DNA from: Rahnella aceris | GTDB lineage: Bacteria; Pseudomonadota; Gammaproteobacteria; Enterobacterales; Enterobacteriaceae | DNA: 64,000 nucleotides | Direction of reading: 5' to 3' | NCBI RefSeq assembly: GCF_011684115.1 | Contig: NZ_JAADJV010000001.1 | Location: 1,054,001 to 1,118,000 of the forward strand | Shown here: positions 1 to 9,343 of the stretch, piece after piece | Position numbering within the stretch: position 1 is the first letter of the stretch | How the letters are laid out: each line of letters starts with the position of its first letter | Program-made: the position numbers and the translations under genes | The notes under the pieces: generated by a model | Databases searched by the model: none | Told to the model about the DNA's origin: nothing | The model's input: the letters and a program-made list of their open reading frames with translations, nothing else

Positions 1-767
1 AGAAAACCGTAGATGCCCCAGGCCTGACCCCGTGACCAGCAGGAGTCATCAGAATATCCCTGATGCGTATTACCAAAACGCGGCTCGCCGGTCACGGTAT
101 CCATGTAATAGGTGTGATAGGTCGAGGCGTCCGGGCGGACAATATATTTCGCCGCCTGTTCTGCATGGGCGCGGGCAGCCTCGGCGAAGCGCGGTTCACC
201 GGTTTGCTCACTCGCCCAGTACAATAAAGGCAGATTCATATTGCAGTCGATAATCATGCGGCCAGCCTGTTCCGGGTCATTTAAATCGCCCCACGCCTGA
301 ATGATTTTCGCCTGGGTATTAAAACGTTCCATCAGCGCTTCAGCTGCGAGGAGTGCAAAACCGCGCGCCTGCCGGTTGCCGGTCAGTTTATACGCGCTGA
401 CGCATGAGAGGCTGTAGAGAAAACCGAGGTCATGCGTCGCGGTATCAATGCGGTTGGCGATACGGTTACCAAACGACGTGACCTGTTTTTCTGCCGCCAG
501 CCGGTAACGATCATCGCCGGTCATTTCCCATGCCAGCCATAGCTGACCGGTCCAGAAACTGGTGGTCCACTCCACATTCTCTGTCAGCGGGTAATGGCCG
601 TTTTCGCAGGTTTCCGCCGGGAACTTATTGCCGAACTTCTCCAGATTGCGGGAAATTTTGCTGAGCACCGTCTGGCGCGCGCGCTGCATTTTTTGTGCAA
701 AGGCGATCTTATCCAGCTGATTCAGTTCCACGGGTAACAACGTCTCTTTCGCGATGGTGATAGTCAT
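1..767 (-). CDS. Unsaturated glucuronyl hydrolase, GH88 family (3' end outside window)
   Basis: Hydrolyses the 4,5-unsaturated uronic acid that polysaccharide lyases leave at the non-reducing end of oligosaccharides, probably in the cytoplasm since no signal peptide is visible. About 255 codons are present and the C-terminus runs off the left edge. The two acidic residues known from Bacillus UGL are both in context: Asp in THDLGFLYS (near residue 113) and Asp in MIIDCNMNLP (near residue 174). The family motif THQGYSDDSCWSRGQAWG follows. The ATG at 767 overlaps the TGA of the upstream permease gene (ATGA), so the two are probably translationally coupled in the operon DUF2264 - permease - GH88. 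The resemblance is to GH88 rather than GH105. The exact glycan is not determined. Confidence 0.88.
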   Translation of the reverse strand, partial: MTITIAKETLLPVELNQLDKIAFAQKMQRARQTVLSKISRNLEKFGNKFPAETCENGHYPLTENVEWTTSFWTGQLWLAWEMTGDDRYRLAAEKQVTSFGNRIANRIDTATHDLGFLYSLSCVSAYKLTGNRQARGFALLAAEALMERFNTQAKIIQAWGDLNDPEQAGRMIIDCNMNLPLLYWASEQTGEPRFAEAARAHAEQAAKYIVRPDASTYHTYYMDTVTGEPRFGNTHQGYSDDSCWSRGQAWGIYGF

Positions 768-2053
768 ACCTTCTCCCTTTCCATTCCAATAGTTTCAACT
801 TCAACCTGTTCAGCCGGTACGGGTGTGCCTGAGCGCAGGCTGTGGCAGGCCGATAACGTGAAGGCGGAAATCAGCGTAAAGCACAGTGCGATACCGCCCA
901 TAATCAGATAAGTGTGTTCAAAACCGATGCGGTCGTAGAAGTAACCAGCAGGGGGAGCGACCACAATCGAGCCGACATAAATCATGGCCTGATAGCCCAG
1001 CAGATACATGGTGGCGTTGACGCGTTTGCTGAAATGCTCGGCGATGTACTTAAACACTGACACCAGCAGCAGCGCGATTTCCAGCCCGTAGAACGGCTTG
1101 ATAATGGAAATCAGCAGCGGATCGTTGGTCAGCCCGGAGGCAATCAGGCGTAATCCCACCAGTGCACCGACCAGCAGCAGGCTTTTCTTGGCGCCGAAAT
1201 AATTCACCAGGAAAGGGATCACCATCATCATCAGGAATTCGAGGCCGGACTGCACGGTGCTCAGATAACCGTACCAGGCGTTGCCCTGTTCTTTAGTGTC
1301 GAAGAAGGTGACGAAATAACGTGAAAATTGCTGTTCGGCGACAAACATCATCCACGCCACACCGGCGACATAGAGCGAGAACATCCAGAACTTGCGGTTT
1401 TTGAGCAGTAAAATCACATCGCTGAACACGATCTTTTGTTGTGAAATCACGTCGTTATCTTTGAGTTCTTCATCACCGATTTTCAGCGACAACAGCACCG
1501 CCAGCATGACCAGCGAGGTGGCGCTGCTCAGCCCGAAGTTCCAGGCCGGGGAGAGATTAAACAGCACGCCGGAGAACGACGCGGCCAGCGCCCAGCCCAG
1601 CGAACCCCACATGCGGACCTGCCCGAACTCCATGTGATACAGGCGGCTGAAGCGGTCGGCGTAAGATTCGGATGCTGCGACACCGGCGTACCAGCCGAGG
1701 CTCAGATACAGCGCACCGACGATAATCCCGAGCATCAGATGGCTGTCCAGCAGGGGCTGATAAACGAAAATAAAGAACGGTGCCATCAGGGCAGAAACCA
1801 GCACGACAAAGTACAGCAGAGATTTGCTCATGCCGATTTTGTCCATGATATAGCCGTAAACCGGCTTCATGATCACCGCGAACACGCCGTTAACGGCAAA
1901 CACGGTACCGATACTGACACTGTCGAGTCCGGCTTTTTGCCCCAGCCATAAGGCATATAGCCCGAAGCTTGAAGACCAGGTGAAGAAATACAGGAATATA
2001 AAGCTGCTCATTTTGTAGTAAGCCGTTTTACTGGCTGTTTTTATGGCTTTCAT
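764..2053 (-). CDS. MFS oligosaccharide permease (OHS/LacY-like)
   Basis: A 429-residue inner-membrane transporter with about twelve hydrophobic segments, resembling the oligosaccharide:H+ symporter group (LacY, RafB and related MFS sugar permeases). It lacks a signal peptide and begins close to its first membrane segment (FIFLYFFTWSSSFGLYALWL). It lies 27 bp after the DUF2264 gene and overlaps the GH88 hydrolase start by 4 bp. This placement suggests it imports the unsaturated oligosaccharide that the GH88 enzyme cleaves. Substrate is inferred from context only; the family assignment is firmer than the substrate. Confidence 0.82.
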   Translation of the reverse strand: MKAIKTASKTAYYKMSSFIFLYFFTWSSSFGLYALWLGQKAGLDSVSIGTVFAVNGVFAVIMKPVYGYIMDKIGMSKSLLYFVVLVSALMAPFFIFVYQPLLDSHLMLGIIVGALYLSLGWYAGVAASESYADRFSRLYHMEFGQVRMWGSLGWALAASFSGVLFNLSPAWNFGLSSATSLVMLAVLLSLKIGDEELKDNDVISQQKIVFSDVILLLKNRKFWMFSLYVAGVAWMMFVAEQQFSRYFVTFFDTKEQGNAWYGYLSTVQSGLEFLMMMVIPFLVNYFGAKKSLLLVGALVGLRLIASGLTNDPLLISIIKPFYGLEIALLLVSVFKYIAEHFSKRVNATMYLLGYQAMIYVGSIVVAPPAGYFYDRIGFEHTYLIMGGIALCFTLISAFTLSACHSLRSGTPVPAEQVEVETIGMEREKV

Positions 2054-2080
2054 AGTGACTCCTGAAACGGATCCTGAGGA

Positions 2081-3919
2081 TTAACCTAACGTGATGTGCC
2101 CGCTGTTACCCTGATATTGCCAGCGCAATTGTTGCCCCTGACGACTGACTTCCGGCCCGGCCAGCGCGCTGATATCACGGGTAGCAGACGCACATACGGC
2201 GCATATCAGCCAGTGAGAACCGGCAGGCAGTGACGATTTCAGCACCGGAATGGCGGCGGTTTCGGCGAACATAATGCTGCTGTTGGGCGGGGTGATAACA
2301 GCGGAGGCTTCGCGTGGTTCGCTTTCTTCAAGTGCGACAATCCGGCTGACGCCGTTGCGTGCCGTGACTGTCACCCCACGTTTTTCTGCTGACAGCTGTG
2401 TTTGCGTTGAAGGTTCCTGCATTACCGCGAAACCGCCTTCGGCCGTCTCCAGCGGACGCTGATTCTCGATGTGATGAACGCGCAGATGCCAGTCGCCGCA
2501 GGGGATCAGCCAGGTACGCACGGCAACGTCGTGCCACGGCAGCCAGCGGGAGTAAATCATCTCGCCGGTGATCCGCGTCTCTGCACAGTCCCGACGTCCG
2601 CGGAAATAACCGTCACTTTCCGAGAACATCAGCATCGAATCGCAACCGGCATGATTCAGCCCGTACCGGCCACGATCTAAAGTGAATCCGAACTGGCTGG
2701 AATAGGCGAATTTGGTGTATTTGGCTTCGGTATTCACAAAGTTATTCAGCTCAAGCTGCCCGGATGTCAGCATCACGACATGCTGGCCTTCGGCATCGCG
2801 GGTCAGGATCTGACTGGCATGAGGAATACAGTAAGCTGCGGGGAGTGCGGGAAGCGGGGCTTCTTCTGCCTGCCAGAAGGCATCGTCCGGCGGCAATGCC
2901 AGCACCAGGAACAGTTTGCATGCCCAGTAAGGTGAACCCGGCGCGTTATAGTCTTCAGCCATCACCAGATTCGGTGTGTGGTAACCAATGCTGAGCACGC
3001 CGTCGCGGTCGAAAATCGGCTCTTTTAGCCAGTGACGCAAATGACGCAAAATCAGCCCCTTGATAATACCCGGGCTGAACACCTCCAGTTTGCTGTACGC
3101 CGCCGCACTCCAGAACGCCGCTTCGGCAAAACGATAAGCCAGGCTACGTCCGAAAGGCACCGCCGCGCCGCCTGCTGAAAACATCGTAATGAAATCCTGT
3201 GCGAAACGTTGTGCGCGTTCACGTAACATGGCCGCACGCGGCGCATCCACATCGGCCATATTCTGTGCATACAGCAGCCCGTAATAATGAAACGCCATCG
3301 AAATGTAGTAATCACGCGGCCTGCCGGGACCGTCGGAATACCAGCCATCGCCCAGATAATATTCTTCCATCAGCGCAAATCGGGCCGCCACGGCTTCCTG
3401 ATCCCAGGGTAATCCGGAGACTTTAAAACCCATCTGCACCATGACCGGGAAGAAATTCCAGTTATTATTCGGGATGGTGGCATCGCGTCCCTGATTCAGC
3501 CAGTCAGCCAGATTCTGTTGCTCCTGCGCGCTGAAATGCTGCAACAATTGCTTGTTCAGCAGCGTCAGCCCGACGCCAAACGCCGCCATTTCCACACAGC
3601 GCTGATCAAAATCACGGATTTTTCCCCAGTATTGCGGATGCTGCGGATCGGTGCCGAAACGAATGGCATTCAGATAAAAAGGCAAATCTTCACATTCACC
3701 GCCACCCGCCAGCAGCGGGAATATTCCCCACAACATGCGTGACAGCGCTTCCATTTTGGCAATCTCTTTGCCGTAATGGGTGGTGGAATTGCCCAGACTG
3801 ATTCCGCTTTTGCCTTCTTCTGTATAAGGCGACACCGCCGCGAGCAATTCTTGCAAGAGATGCTGCACATCATCGCGGGTCTGTAACGGATTATTGATGT
3901 TCACTTTTTTCGGCGTCAT
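2081..3919 (-). CDS. DUF2264 domain protein, carbohydrate-locus
   Basis: A 612-residue protein matching the DUF2264 family, whose members sit in polysaccharide utilisation loci and are predicted to adopt an alpha/alpha toroid like polysaccharide lyases and uronyl hydrolases. N-terminal landmarks include NPLQTRDDVQHLL and the GISLGNSTTHYG segment. The mid region is rich in aromatic and Asp residues (GDGWYSDGPGRPRDYYISMA). No signal peptide is evident, so it is likely cytoplasmic. It is the first gene of the operon with the permease and the GH88 hydrolase and is divergent from an AraC regulator. A role in breaking down imported oligosaccharide is inferred; the reaction is unknown. Confidence 0.8.
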   Translation of the reverse strand: MTPKKVNINNPLQTRDDVQHLLQELLAAVSPYTEEGKSGISLGNSTTHYGKEIAKMEALSRMLWGIFPLLAGGGECEDLPFYLNAIRFGTDPQHPQYWGKIRDFDQRCVEMAAFGVGLTLLNKQLLQHFSAQEQQNLADWLNQGRDATIPNNNWNFFPVMVQMGFKVSGLPWDQEAVAARFALMEEYYLGDGWYSDGPGRPRDYYISMAFHYYGLLYAQNMADVDAPRAAMLRERAQRFAQDFITMFSAGGAAVPFGRSLAYRFAEAAFWSAAAYSKLEVFSPGIIKGLILRHLRHWLKEPIFDRDGVLSIGYHTPNLVMAEDYNAPGSPYWACKLFLVLALPPDDAFWQAEEAPLPALPAAYCIPHASQILTRDAEGQHVVMLTSGQLELNNFVNTEAKYTKFAYSSQFGFTLDRGRYGLNHAGCDSMLMFSESDGYFRGRRDCAETRITGEMIYSRWLPWHDVAVRTWLIPCGDWHLRVHHIENQRPLETAEGGFAVMQEPSTQTQLSAEKRGVTVTARNGVSRIVALEESEPREASAVITPPNSSIMFAETAAIPVLKSSLPAGSHWLICAVCASATRDISALAGPEVSRQGQQLRWQYQGNSGHITLG

Positions 3920-3969
3920 AAAAACTCTCCCGGTGACGTGAGGGAAGCAGAAAATAAGGGTTTATTAAT

Positions 3970-3986
3970 TTGAAATATTATTTCAA
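3970..3986. promoter_or_regulatory. Candidate KdgR operator
   Basis: A perfect 17-bp palindrome TTGAAATATTATTTCAA lies about 50 bp upstream of the DUF2264 start. It fits the known KdgR pattern of TGAAA, five bases, TTTCA in pectin/uronate catabolic promoters. KdgR responds to 2-keto-3-deoxygluconate, the expected downstream metabolite of unsaturated uronates, so the site agrees with the operon's function. KdgR itself is not in the window. Confidence 0.6.
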
Positions 3987-4179
3987 TTCTCTGTGCTGCG
4001 AGTGAAATATAGAGAACTGAAAATCGCTGATTGTTACGTGCTTCACAGAATGGCGTGATTTTTGAAATTGTGATTACCAAACCACGATTAAAACGGCTTA
4101 AATTATAAAAAACTGACTGAAAATTGTGTTTTGTTGTCCTTGCCGTTAATGACGTAAAAATGAACTGAGGAAAACAGGA

Positions 4180-5031
4180 ATGCCGGTATCTGATTATCTG
4201 GAACGCATTGCCCTTAATGAACGTCAGGTTTCCTTTAACCGGATGAACCGTGGGAGTGCTAATTATTTCCACTGGCATCAGTGTCTGGAGTTACTTTTCG
4301 TCAGTCAGGGTTACGGCATTGTCATTGTGGATAATCAGCAATACACGTTGCGCCCGGGACGGTTGTTTGTCTTTCCGCCTTTTAAACTGCACAAAGTGTT
4401 TGTCGAATCCGGTGAAAAGAACCTGTATTTGCGCACTACCATTCATCTGGACCACCAGTTGCTGGATGGCTGCCTGCAATCGTTCCCGCAACGCCGGGCA
4501 CGGTTCGCAAGTTTGTGGGATGCCGACCGCGCGGCACACATTTATGATCTCAGCGAACATGCCAGCCATATAGAAGTCATTCTCGAGCAGTTCAATCAGT
4601 TGTCTGAAGCGCAGGCCGATCAGTGGGAAGAAATTACCCTACTGATTTTGCAACTGATGGCCTTTATGCCCGCAGAGGACGCAATGCCGAAAACCATCAG
4701 CCGGACAACGGCCTCTAAAGTGATGCAGTGGATTGAAGAAAATTACGTGCAGAAGTTTTCTCTGGCGCAGCTCTCAGCGGCCATCGGGTTGTCAGAAAGT
4801 TATATCTCGCGGGTTTTCGGGCAGGAAACCGGGGGCTCCATTCAGGATTACCTTGCCACCCGGCGGGTTAAAAGGGCATGTGAATTACTGCGTTCCACCG
4901 ACCGTTCGGTCGAAGAAATCGGACTGCAATGCGGATTTACTGACGCGCCGTATTTTATTACCCGTTTTAAAAAGATGATCGGCAAAACGCCGTTGCAGTA
5001 TCGCAAGGCGGCATTTTCTCTGACGACTTAA
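4180..5031 (+). CDS. AraC-family regulator of the uronate-oligosaccharide operon
   Basis: A 283-residue transcription factor. An N-terminal cupin-like sensor domain (HWHQCLELLFVSQGYG, then TLRPGRLFVFPPFKLH) is followed by a linker and a C-terminal double helix-turn-helix from about residue 180 (FSLAQLSAAIGLSESYISRVF and the signature segment EEIGLQCGFTDAPYFITRFKK). It is divergent from the DUF2264 operon with a 260-bp AT-rich promoter region between them, the usual arrangement for a local activator. An AGGAAA ribosome binding site precedes the ATG. Its stop codon overlaps the tail of the convergent CoA-transferase gene by 4 bp. The inducer is unknown. Confidence 0.85.
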   Translation: MPVSDYLERIALNERQVSFNRMNRGSANYFHWHQCLELLFVSQGYGIVIVDNQQYTLRPGRLFVFPPFKLHKVFVESGEKNLYLRTTIHLDHQLLDGCLQSFPQRRARFASLWDADRAAHIYDLSEHASHIEVILEQFNQLSEAQADQWEEITLLILQLMAFMPAEDAMPKTISRTTASKVMQWIEENYVQKFSLAQLSAAIGLSESYISRVFGQETGGSIQDYLATRRVKRACELLRSTDRSVEEIGLQCGFTDAPYFITRFKKMIGKTPLQYRKAAFSLTT

Positions 5032-6410
5032 CGCCAGCTGGCGGGGGCAGAGCCGAGCGGTGAAGCCGGGAAGCGCCAGTGTAATGTCGTATTTTCCAGA
5101 CGAACAGGAGGAAGCAAACGCCGGGCATTGCCCCAGACCGTACGTTCCTGTTCGGGCAAAAAGTCGGCCGGATCCGCGGATTCAATCAGTGGTTCGCCGC
5201 TTTCTGCTAAGGTGCCATTTTCCATCAGTTCGCGGGCGGTACGTGCCAGTGAAAGGCGGCATTCGCTGCCCTGACTGGTTTCCATACGTTGCGCCAAACC
5301 CTGCAGCACTGCCGCAGCCATCAGATAGCCGGTAGTGTGATCCAGCGCCTGAACCGGCAGCGGAACAGGCTTGTGACGACCGGAACGCTGCATTCCCTGT
5401 TCAGCGATCCCGCAGCTCATTTGCACCAGACTGTCAAACCCGCGCCGTTCGCGCCACGGCCCGCTCCAGCCATAGGCATTCAGGCACACATCCACCAGCC
5501 CTGGCGCAATCGCGCGACGCTGTTCACTGCCGTAACCCAGTTTGTGCAGCGCGCCTGCGCGATAGCCATGCACAATCACATCCGCGTCCCGCAGTAATTC
5601 TTCGAAACGGTGCCGGTCCTGCGGGTTATGCAGGTTCAGCCGCGCACAGTGTTTACCCAGCGTGACATCCGCTTCCTGACTGGGTTCATCCCAGCCAAAG
5701 GGATCAATGCGTAATACATCAGCGCCCAGTCCTGCGAGAAAACGCGTCGCCACCGGCCCGGCGATAATCCGTGTCAGATCGAGTACTTTCACGCCCGCCA
5801 GCGGCTGTTGCGGGGATAATTCCCAATGCGGCGGTGCCACTTTAACGGACAACGCATGCTGAAAAAGAGGTTCCGCGTTCAGCGATTTTCCCTGAACATG
5901 CTGCTGCCATTCTTCCGGGCTGAGCATCTGCGCGGCACATCCACCTGCCCGCACCACGGCGTGTTCCAGTGCTGCTTTTTTCCACATCACCACCCGCAGC
6001 GCCAGCGCCTCGCGGTTTTCCGCTTTGCCGAGCAGTGTTTCAACCACCTTACGGTGCGCGGGGGCATTGGTATGCAAACGGATCCAGCCGTCTGCCGTGG
6101 CGTAATCACCCGCCAGACTGTCCCAGGCTGGCGGTATTTCCCAGCCGTCAGGCCGGATACTGGTTTTACACCACAGCGAGGCCAGACGGCGATCCACGGT
6201 TACGGCATCGTGTTTGCCGTTTCTGAGGGCGACCAGTTGCGACACTGCGATTCCTGCCAGCGCAACAGAGGCGGCAATCAGCGGGGTTACCGGATAATAA
6301 GAGGGAAGATTTCCGGCACCGCTGACATGGAGCGTGCAGGGGAGTGAAATTTTGCCGGTTAACTGCGCGTATAGCGCACGGGCTTTCTCCTGAATCAGTT
6401 CATCGGACAT
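5028..6410 (-). CDS. CaiB/BaiF family III CoA-transferase
   Basis: A 460-residue cytoplasmic enzyme. The C-terminal half carries the family III signature (GVKVLDLTRIIAGPVATRFLAGLGADVLRIDP, quoted here in part as VLDLTRIIAGP and LGADVLRIDP) and a later GYGWSGPW-like segment. The N-terminal 190 residues form a shorter, diverged half-domain (DGWIRLHTNAPAHRKVVETL), giving a duplicated layout seen in some formyl-CoA/carnitine-type transferases. The open frame extends upstream, but ATG at 6410 is preferred because AGAGG lies at a normal distance and the protein starts MSDELIQEKA. It is convergent with the AraC gene (4-bp overlap) and divergent from opgD. The acyl donor and acceptor cannot be told. 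Confidence 0.75.
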   Translation of the reverse strand: MSDELIQEKARALYAQLTGKISLPCTLHVSGAGNLPSYYPVTPLIAASVALAGIAVSQLVALRNGKHDAVTVDRRLASLWCKTSIRPDGWEIPPAWDSLAGDYATADGWIRLHTNAPAHRKVVETLLGKAENREALALRVVMWKKAALEHAVVRAGGCAAQMLSPEEWQQHVQGKSLNAEPLFQHALSVKVAPPHWELSPQQPLAGVKVLDLTRIIAGPVATRFLAGLGADVLRIDPFGWDEPSQEADVTLGKHCARLNLHNPQDRHRFEELLRDADVIVHGYRAGALHKLGYGSEQRRAIAPGLVDVCLNAYGWSGPWRERRGFDSLVQMSCGIAEQGMQRSGRHKPVPLPVQALDHTTGYLMAAAVLQGLAQRMETSQGSECRLSLARTARELMENGTLAESGEPLIESADPADFLPEQERTVWGNARRLLPPVRLENTTLHWRFPASPLGSAPASWR

Positions 6411-6828
6411 GCTGAAACCTCTTGCAGTAAAACAAAAAATCACAAAGCGATGAGATTTCAGCATAGCAGGGCGGACACAAAGGCGTGCTAACCCGGCGCG
6501 GATAACACGCTGAATCATGAGTGATAGTAACCTTCCGGTAACAGAATTTTCCTAAAGTCACCGGGGGGTTACGCACCTCAACAGGGCAGGAATTACGGCT
6601 AAAACCGGCGTTTCTGAAAACCGGCTCATCCCCTGTCATACGGGGGATAAGCACTGTCATAAGCGCTAACTTTTTCAAGCGAAATATTAGCTGAATGCAT
6701 TCAATTTCTTGTACTCGGCTTGTGAATTTTACGTTAGCCTTAGGGTCGAAAATTCTGAATACGCGGGGACTGCGTTTTTGTGACGAAGCCCCCGGATTTT
6801 TTTGCCCAGTACAGGAAACGATTCTGGC
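6411..6828. other. 418-bp intergenic region between CoA-transferase and opgD
   Basis: No gene is supported here. It must hold the divergent promoters of the CoA-transferase and opgD. Open frames across it are unlikely extensions of the flanking genes. A weak dyad (AACCGGC / GCCGGTT-like, near 6600-6630) is visible; nothing else stands out. Confidence 0.4.
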
Positions 6829-8487
6829 ATGGAACGAAGAGCATTTATTAAAGCATCTATGGCATTCGCCGCCTGGTGTGGTGTGCCGGCTATGTCCACA
6901 CTGTTCACCCGTTCCGCAGAAGCGGCAGAGGCGAATGTGGCAGACGGCGGCGAATTGCCGTTTGATTTCAACGCGCTGAAAAAAATGGCGAAAGATTTGG
7001 CGGACAAGCCCTACGGTGGCGCGCCGCAGCCGTTGCCGAAGACGCTGGCTGAACTCACGCCACAGGCCTACAACGCGATTCAGTATGATCATGCACATTC
7101 GCTGTGGAATGGTCTGCCTGACCGTCAGCTTGATGTGGAACTGTTTCACGTCGGCATGGGCTTCAAACGCCGCGTGCGCATGTATTCTGTAGATCCGGTG
7201 AAACACATGGCGCGCGAAATCCATTTCCGCCCTGAATTGTTTAACTATCACGATGCCGGTGTGGATACCAAACAACTGGAAGGCTTCTCAAATCTTGGTT
7301 TCGCCGGTTTTAAAGTCAATAAAGCCCCTGAACTGACGCGCCGCGACGTGGTTTCCTTCCTCGGTGCCAGCTATTTTCGTGCAGTAGATGATACCTACCA
7401 ATATGGCCTGTCAGCCCGTGGTGTGGCGGTCGATACCTTTACCGATCAGCCGGAAGAATTCCCTGATTTCACCGCATTCTGGTTTGATACGCCAAAACCT
7501 GGCGACACGACTTTTACGGTTTACGCCTTGCTGGACGGCATGAGCATTACCGGCGCGTATAAATTCGTGATCCACTGCGAACCGACCCGTGTGGTGATGG
7601 AAATTGAAAACCATCTGCATGCCCGCGAAGATATCAAACAACTGGGCATTTCTCCGATGACCAGCATGTTCAGTTGTGGCACCAGTGAACGTGGCCGTTG
7701 CGACACCATCCACCCGCAAATCCACGATTCTGATCGCCTGGAAATGTGGACCGGTACCGGTGAGTGGATTTGTCGCCCGTTGAACAACCCGCAGCGATTG
7801 CAGTTCAACGCCTTCAGCGACAACAGCCCGAAAGGTTTTGGTCTGTTGCAACTCGACCATGAATTCAATAATTATCAGGACGTGATTGGCTGGTACAACA
7901 AGCGTCCGAGCCTGTGGGTAGAACCGGTCGGGGACTGGGGGAAGGGCGCCGTCAATCTGATGGAAATCCCGACTACGGGTGAAACCCTGGATAACGTGGT
8001 GTGCTTCTGGCAACCGGAAACACCGGTGAAATCCGGTGCTGAATTTAGTTTCAGCTATAAGCTGTACTGGAGTTCCGTACCTCCTCACCGCAGCCCGCTG
8101 GCGAATGTGCTGGCGACCCGTACCGGTATGGGCGGTTTCCCGGAAGGGTGGGCGCCGGGTGAGAACTATCCGCAAGTCTGGGCGCGTCGTTTTGCTATCG
8201 ATTTCATTGGTGGCGAGCTGAAAGCCTTTGCTGATAAAGGGATCGAGCCGGTGATCAACGTCTCGGCGGGTAAAATCAAAAACATCGAAATTTTGTATGT
8301 GCAGCCGTTCGACGGTTACCGCATCCTGTTTGACTGGTATCCTGACAGCGATTCAGTCGCGCCGGTCGAGCTGCGTATGTTCCTGCGCAACGGCCAGACT
8401 GCGCTGTCTGAAACCTGGCTGTATCAGTATTTCCCGCCAGCGCCGGATAAACGCAAGTACATTGATGACCGTCAGATGACGAAGTAG
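6829..8487 (+). CDS. opgD: Glucan biosynthesis protein D
   Basis: A 552-residue periplasmic protein that controls the backbone structure of osmoregulated periplasmic glucans. It is highly similar throughout to E. coli OpgD (MdoD), for example [51 protein letters not shown] and the C-terminal [14 protein letters not shown] twin-arginine signal [16 protein letters not shown] starts at 6829, so export by Tat is expected as in E. coli. This ATG is chosen over one 27 bp upstream because AGGAAA sits just before it and the Tat motif is then at the N-terminus. It stands alone without opgGH. Confidence 0.96.
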   Translation: MERRAFIKASMAFAAWCGVPAMSTLFTRSAEAAEANVADGGELPFDFNALKKMAKDLADKPYGGAPQPLPKTLAELTPQAYNAIQYDHAHSLWNGLPDRQLDVELFHVGMGFKRRVRMYSVDPVKHMAREIHFRPELFNYHDAGVDTKQLEGFSNLGFAGFKVNKAPELTRRDVVSFLGASYFRAVDDTYQYGLSARGVAVDTFTDQPEEFPDFTAFWFDTPKPGDTTFTVYALLDGMSITGAYKFVIHCEPTRVVMEIENHLHAREDIKQLGISPMTSMFSCGTSERGRCDTIHPQIHDSDRLEMWTGTGEWICRPLNNPQRLQFNAFSDNSPKGFGLLQLDHEFNNYQDVIGWYNKRPSLWVEPVGDWGKGAVNLMEIPTTGETLDNVVCFWQPETPVKSGAEFSFSYKLYWSSVPPHRSPLANVLATRTGMGGFPEGWAPGENYPQVWARRFAIDFIGGELKAFADKGIEPVINVSAGKIKNIEILYVQPFDGYRILFDWYPDSDSVAPVELRMFLRNGQTALSETWLYQYFPPAPDKRKYIDDRQMTK

Positions 8488-8488
8488 T

Positions 8489-8612
8489 CCCCGTCATCCT
8501 TCAAACCGCAGGTGCGTTGGCTGCATTCGCTCACCCGAATCACTGACTTTAGTCAGCTCATCGGGATTCGTTCGTTTGCCGCCTTCCTGCAACTTGAATG
8601 ATTTAGGGGAGT
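8489..8612. repeat. Dispersed intergenic repeat, copy 1
   Basis: About 125 bp after opgD, starting CCGTCATCCTTCA and ending GAATGATTTAGGG, with an internal imperfect inverted repeat. A related copy with the same two ends lies at about 15368-15490. Both sit just behind a stop codon. It is likely a non-autonomous intergenic repeat family. Confidence 0.6.
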
Positions 8613-8629
8613 TGTCATTAATAAATACA

Positions 8630-8660
8630 AAAAGCCCCGACTATTCGGGGCTTTTGCTTT
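8630..8660. terminator. Rho-independent terminator after opgD
   Basis: The hairpin AAAAGCCCCGA-CTAT-TCGGGGCTTTT is followed by a T-rich run. It closes opgD transcription and may also serve the convergent small gene from the other side. Confidence 0.85.
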
Positions 8661-8770
8661 TTTTCTATTTTATTTTTGCAGATGAACCCAATACAGGCAC
8701 GTGCAAAATACTTCCACGGGTAAAGCAAGGGTAACGCACGACACTTAACTGATGAAGGGCAAGATGGCAA

Positions 8771-8953
8771 TCAAAACGCCTTCACCAACATTCCGTTCTG
8801 TGGCTGCTGCTGCGGATTTCGCAGCGCCATGTCGAAAGATTTCTCGATCTCTTTCAACTGTTGTAAAAATTCGTTCGGCGAAAAGTCGTGTGGTTTGCTG
8901 CTCATATAGGCAAGCGCCAGTTCTTTGGCGTTATAGCGCTGAAAGTTGTACAT
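8771..8953 (-). CDS. Small hypothetical protein (60 aa)
   Basis: A 60-residue protein beginning MYNFQRYNAKELALAYMSS, followed by a helical segment (NEFLQQLKEIEKSFDMALRN) and a polar tail. A good AAGGA ribosome binding site lies 6-7 bases before the ATG at 8953. The frame stays open further upstream but that extension has no ribosome binding site. No signal peptide, membrane segment or known domain is recognised. It stands alone between the opgD terminator and gldA. Confidence 0.6.
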   Translation of the reverse strand: MYNFQRYNAKELALAYMSSKPHDFSPNEFLQQLKEIEKSFDMALRNPQQQPQNGMLVKAF

Positions 8954-9343
8954 GCTGTTCCTTATTAATTTCAGAAATATTAATGGAATGGCTAACAGCG
9001 AGCTGGCTAATGACCACTGCTTACGACGTGCTGCCAATGCGATGAATTCTACGGGGTTTACTGATAAGGGAAAGTCGCTTTTATTGATGCATTCAATAGT
9101 TAAAAGCTAACAGACTGCGCTTTATCTATCAGCGATGAATCATGCGGATTTTAATAATCATTAAGAGGTATTAAATCGTTCAAATATGAATTACCTCATT
9201 ATTTTAAACTTCCGCATTAATTGAAGAAATTCTTTGCGAGTCATGCTGTTAATGTGAATTAAAAGGGTTGGGCTTCCTGTCATGCTGCGTTACCCTCGGA
9301 GAGTTATTCACTTTCACATTATCAACGAAAAGAGGTTTTTATC
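8954..9343. other. 390-bp AT-rich region upstream of gldA
   Basis: No gene is supported. It must contain the promoters of the small gene and of the glycerol dehydrogenase. A loose dyad with GAGGTA / TACCTC arms is visible at about 9163-9196; it could be an operator but no family can be named. Confidence 0.4.

Noticed and set aside
7411..8175. 254-codon minus-strand frame in opgD
   Set aside because: Shadow of opgD; low-complexity Arg/His composition and no homology.
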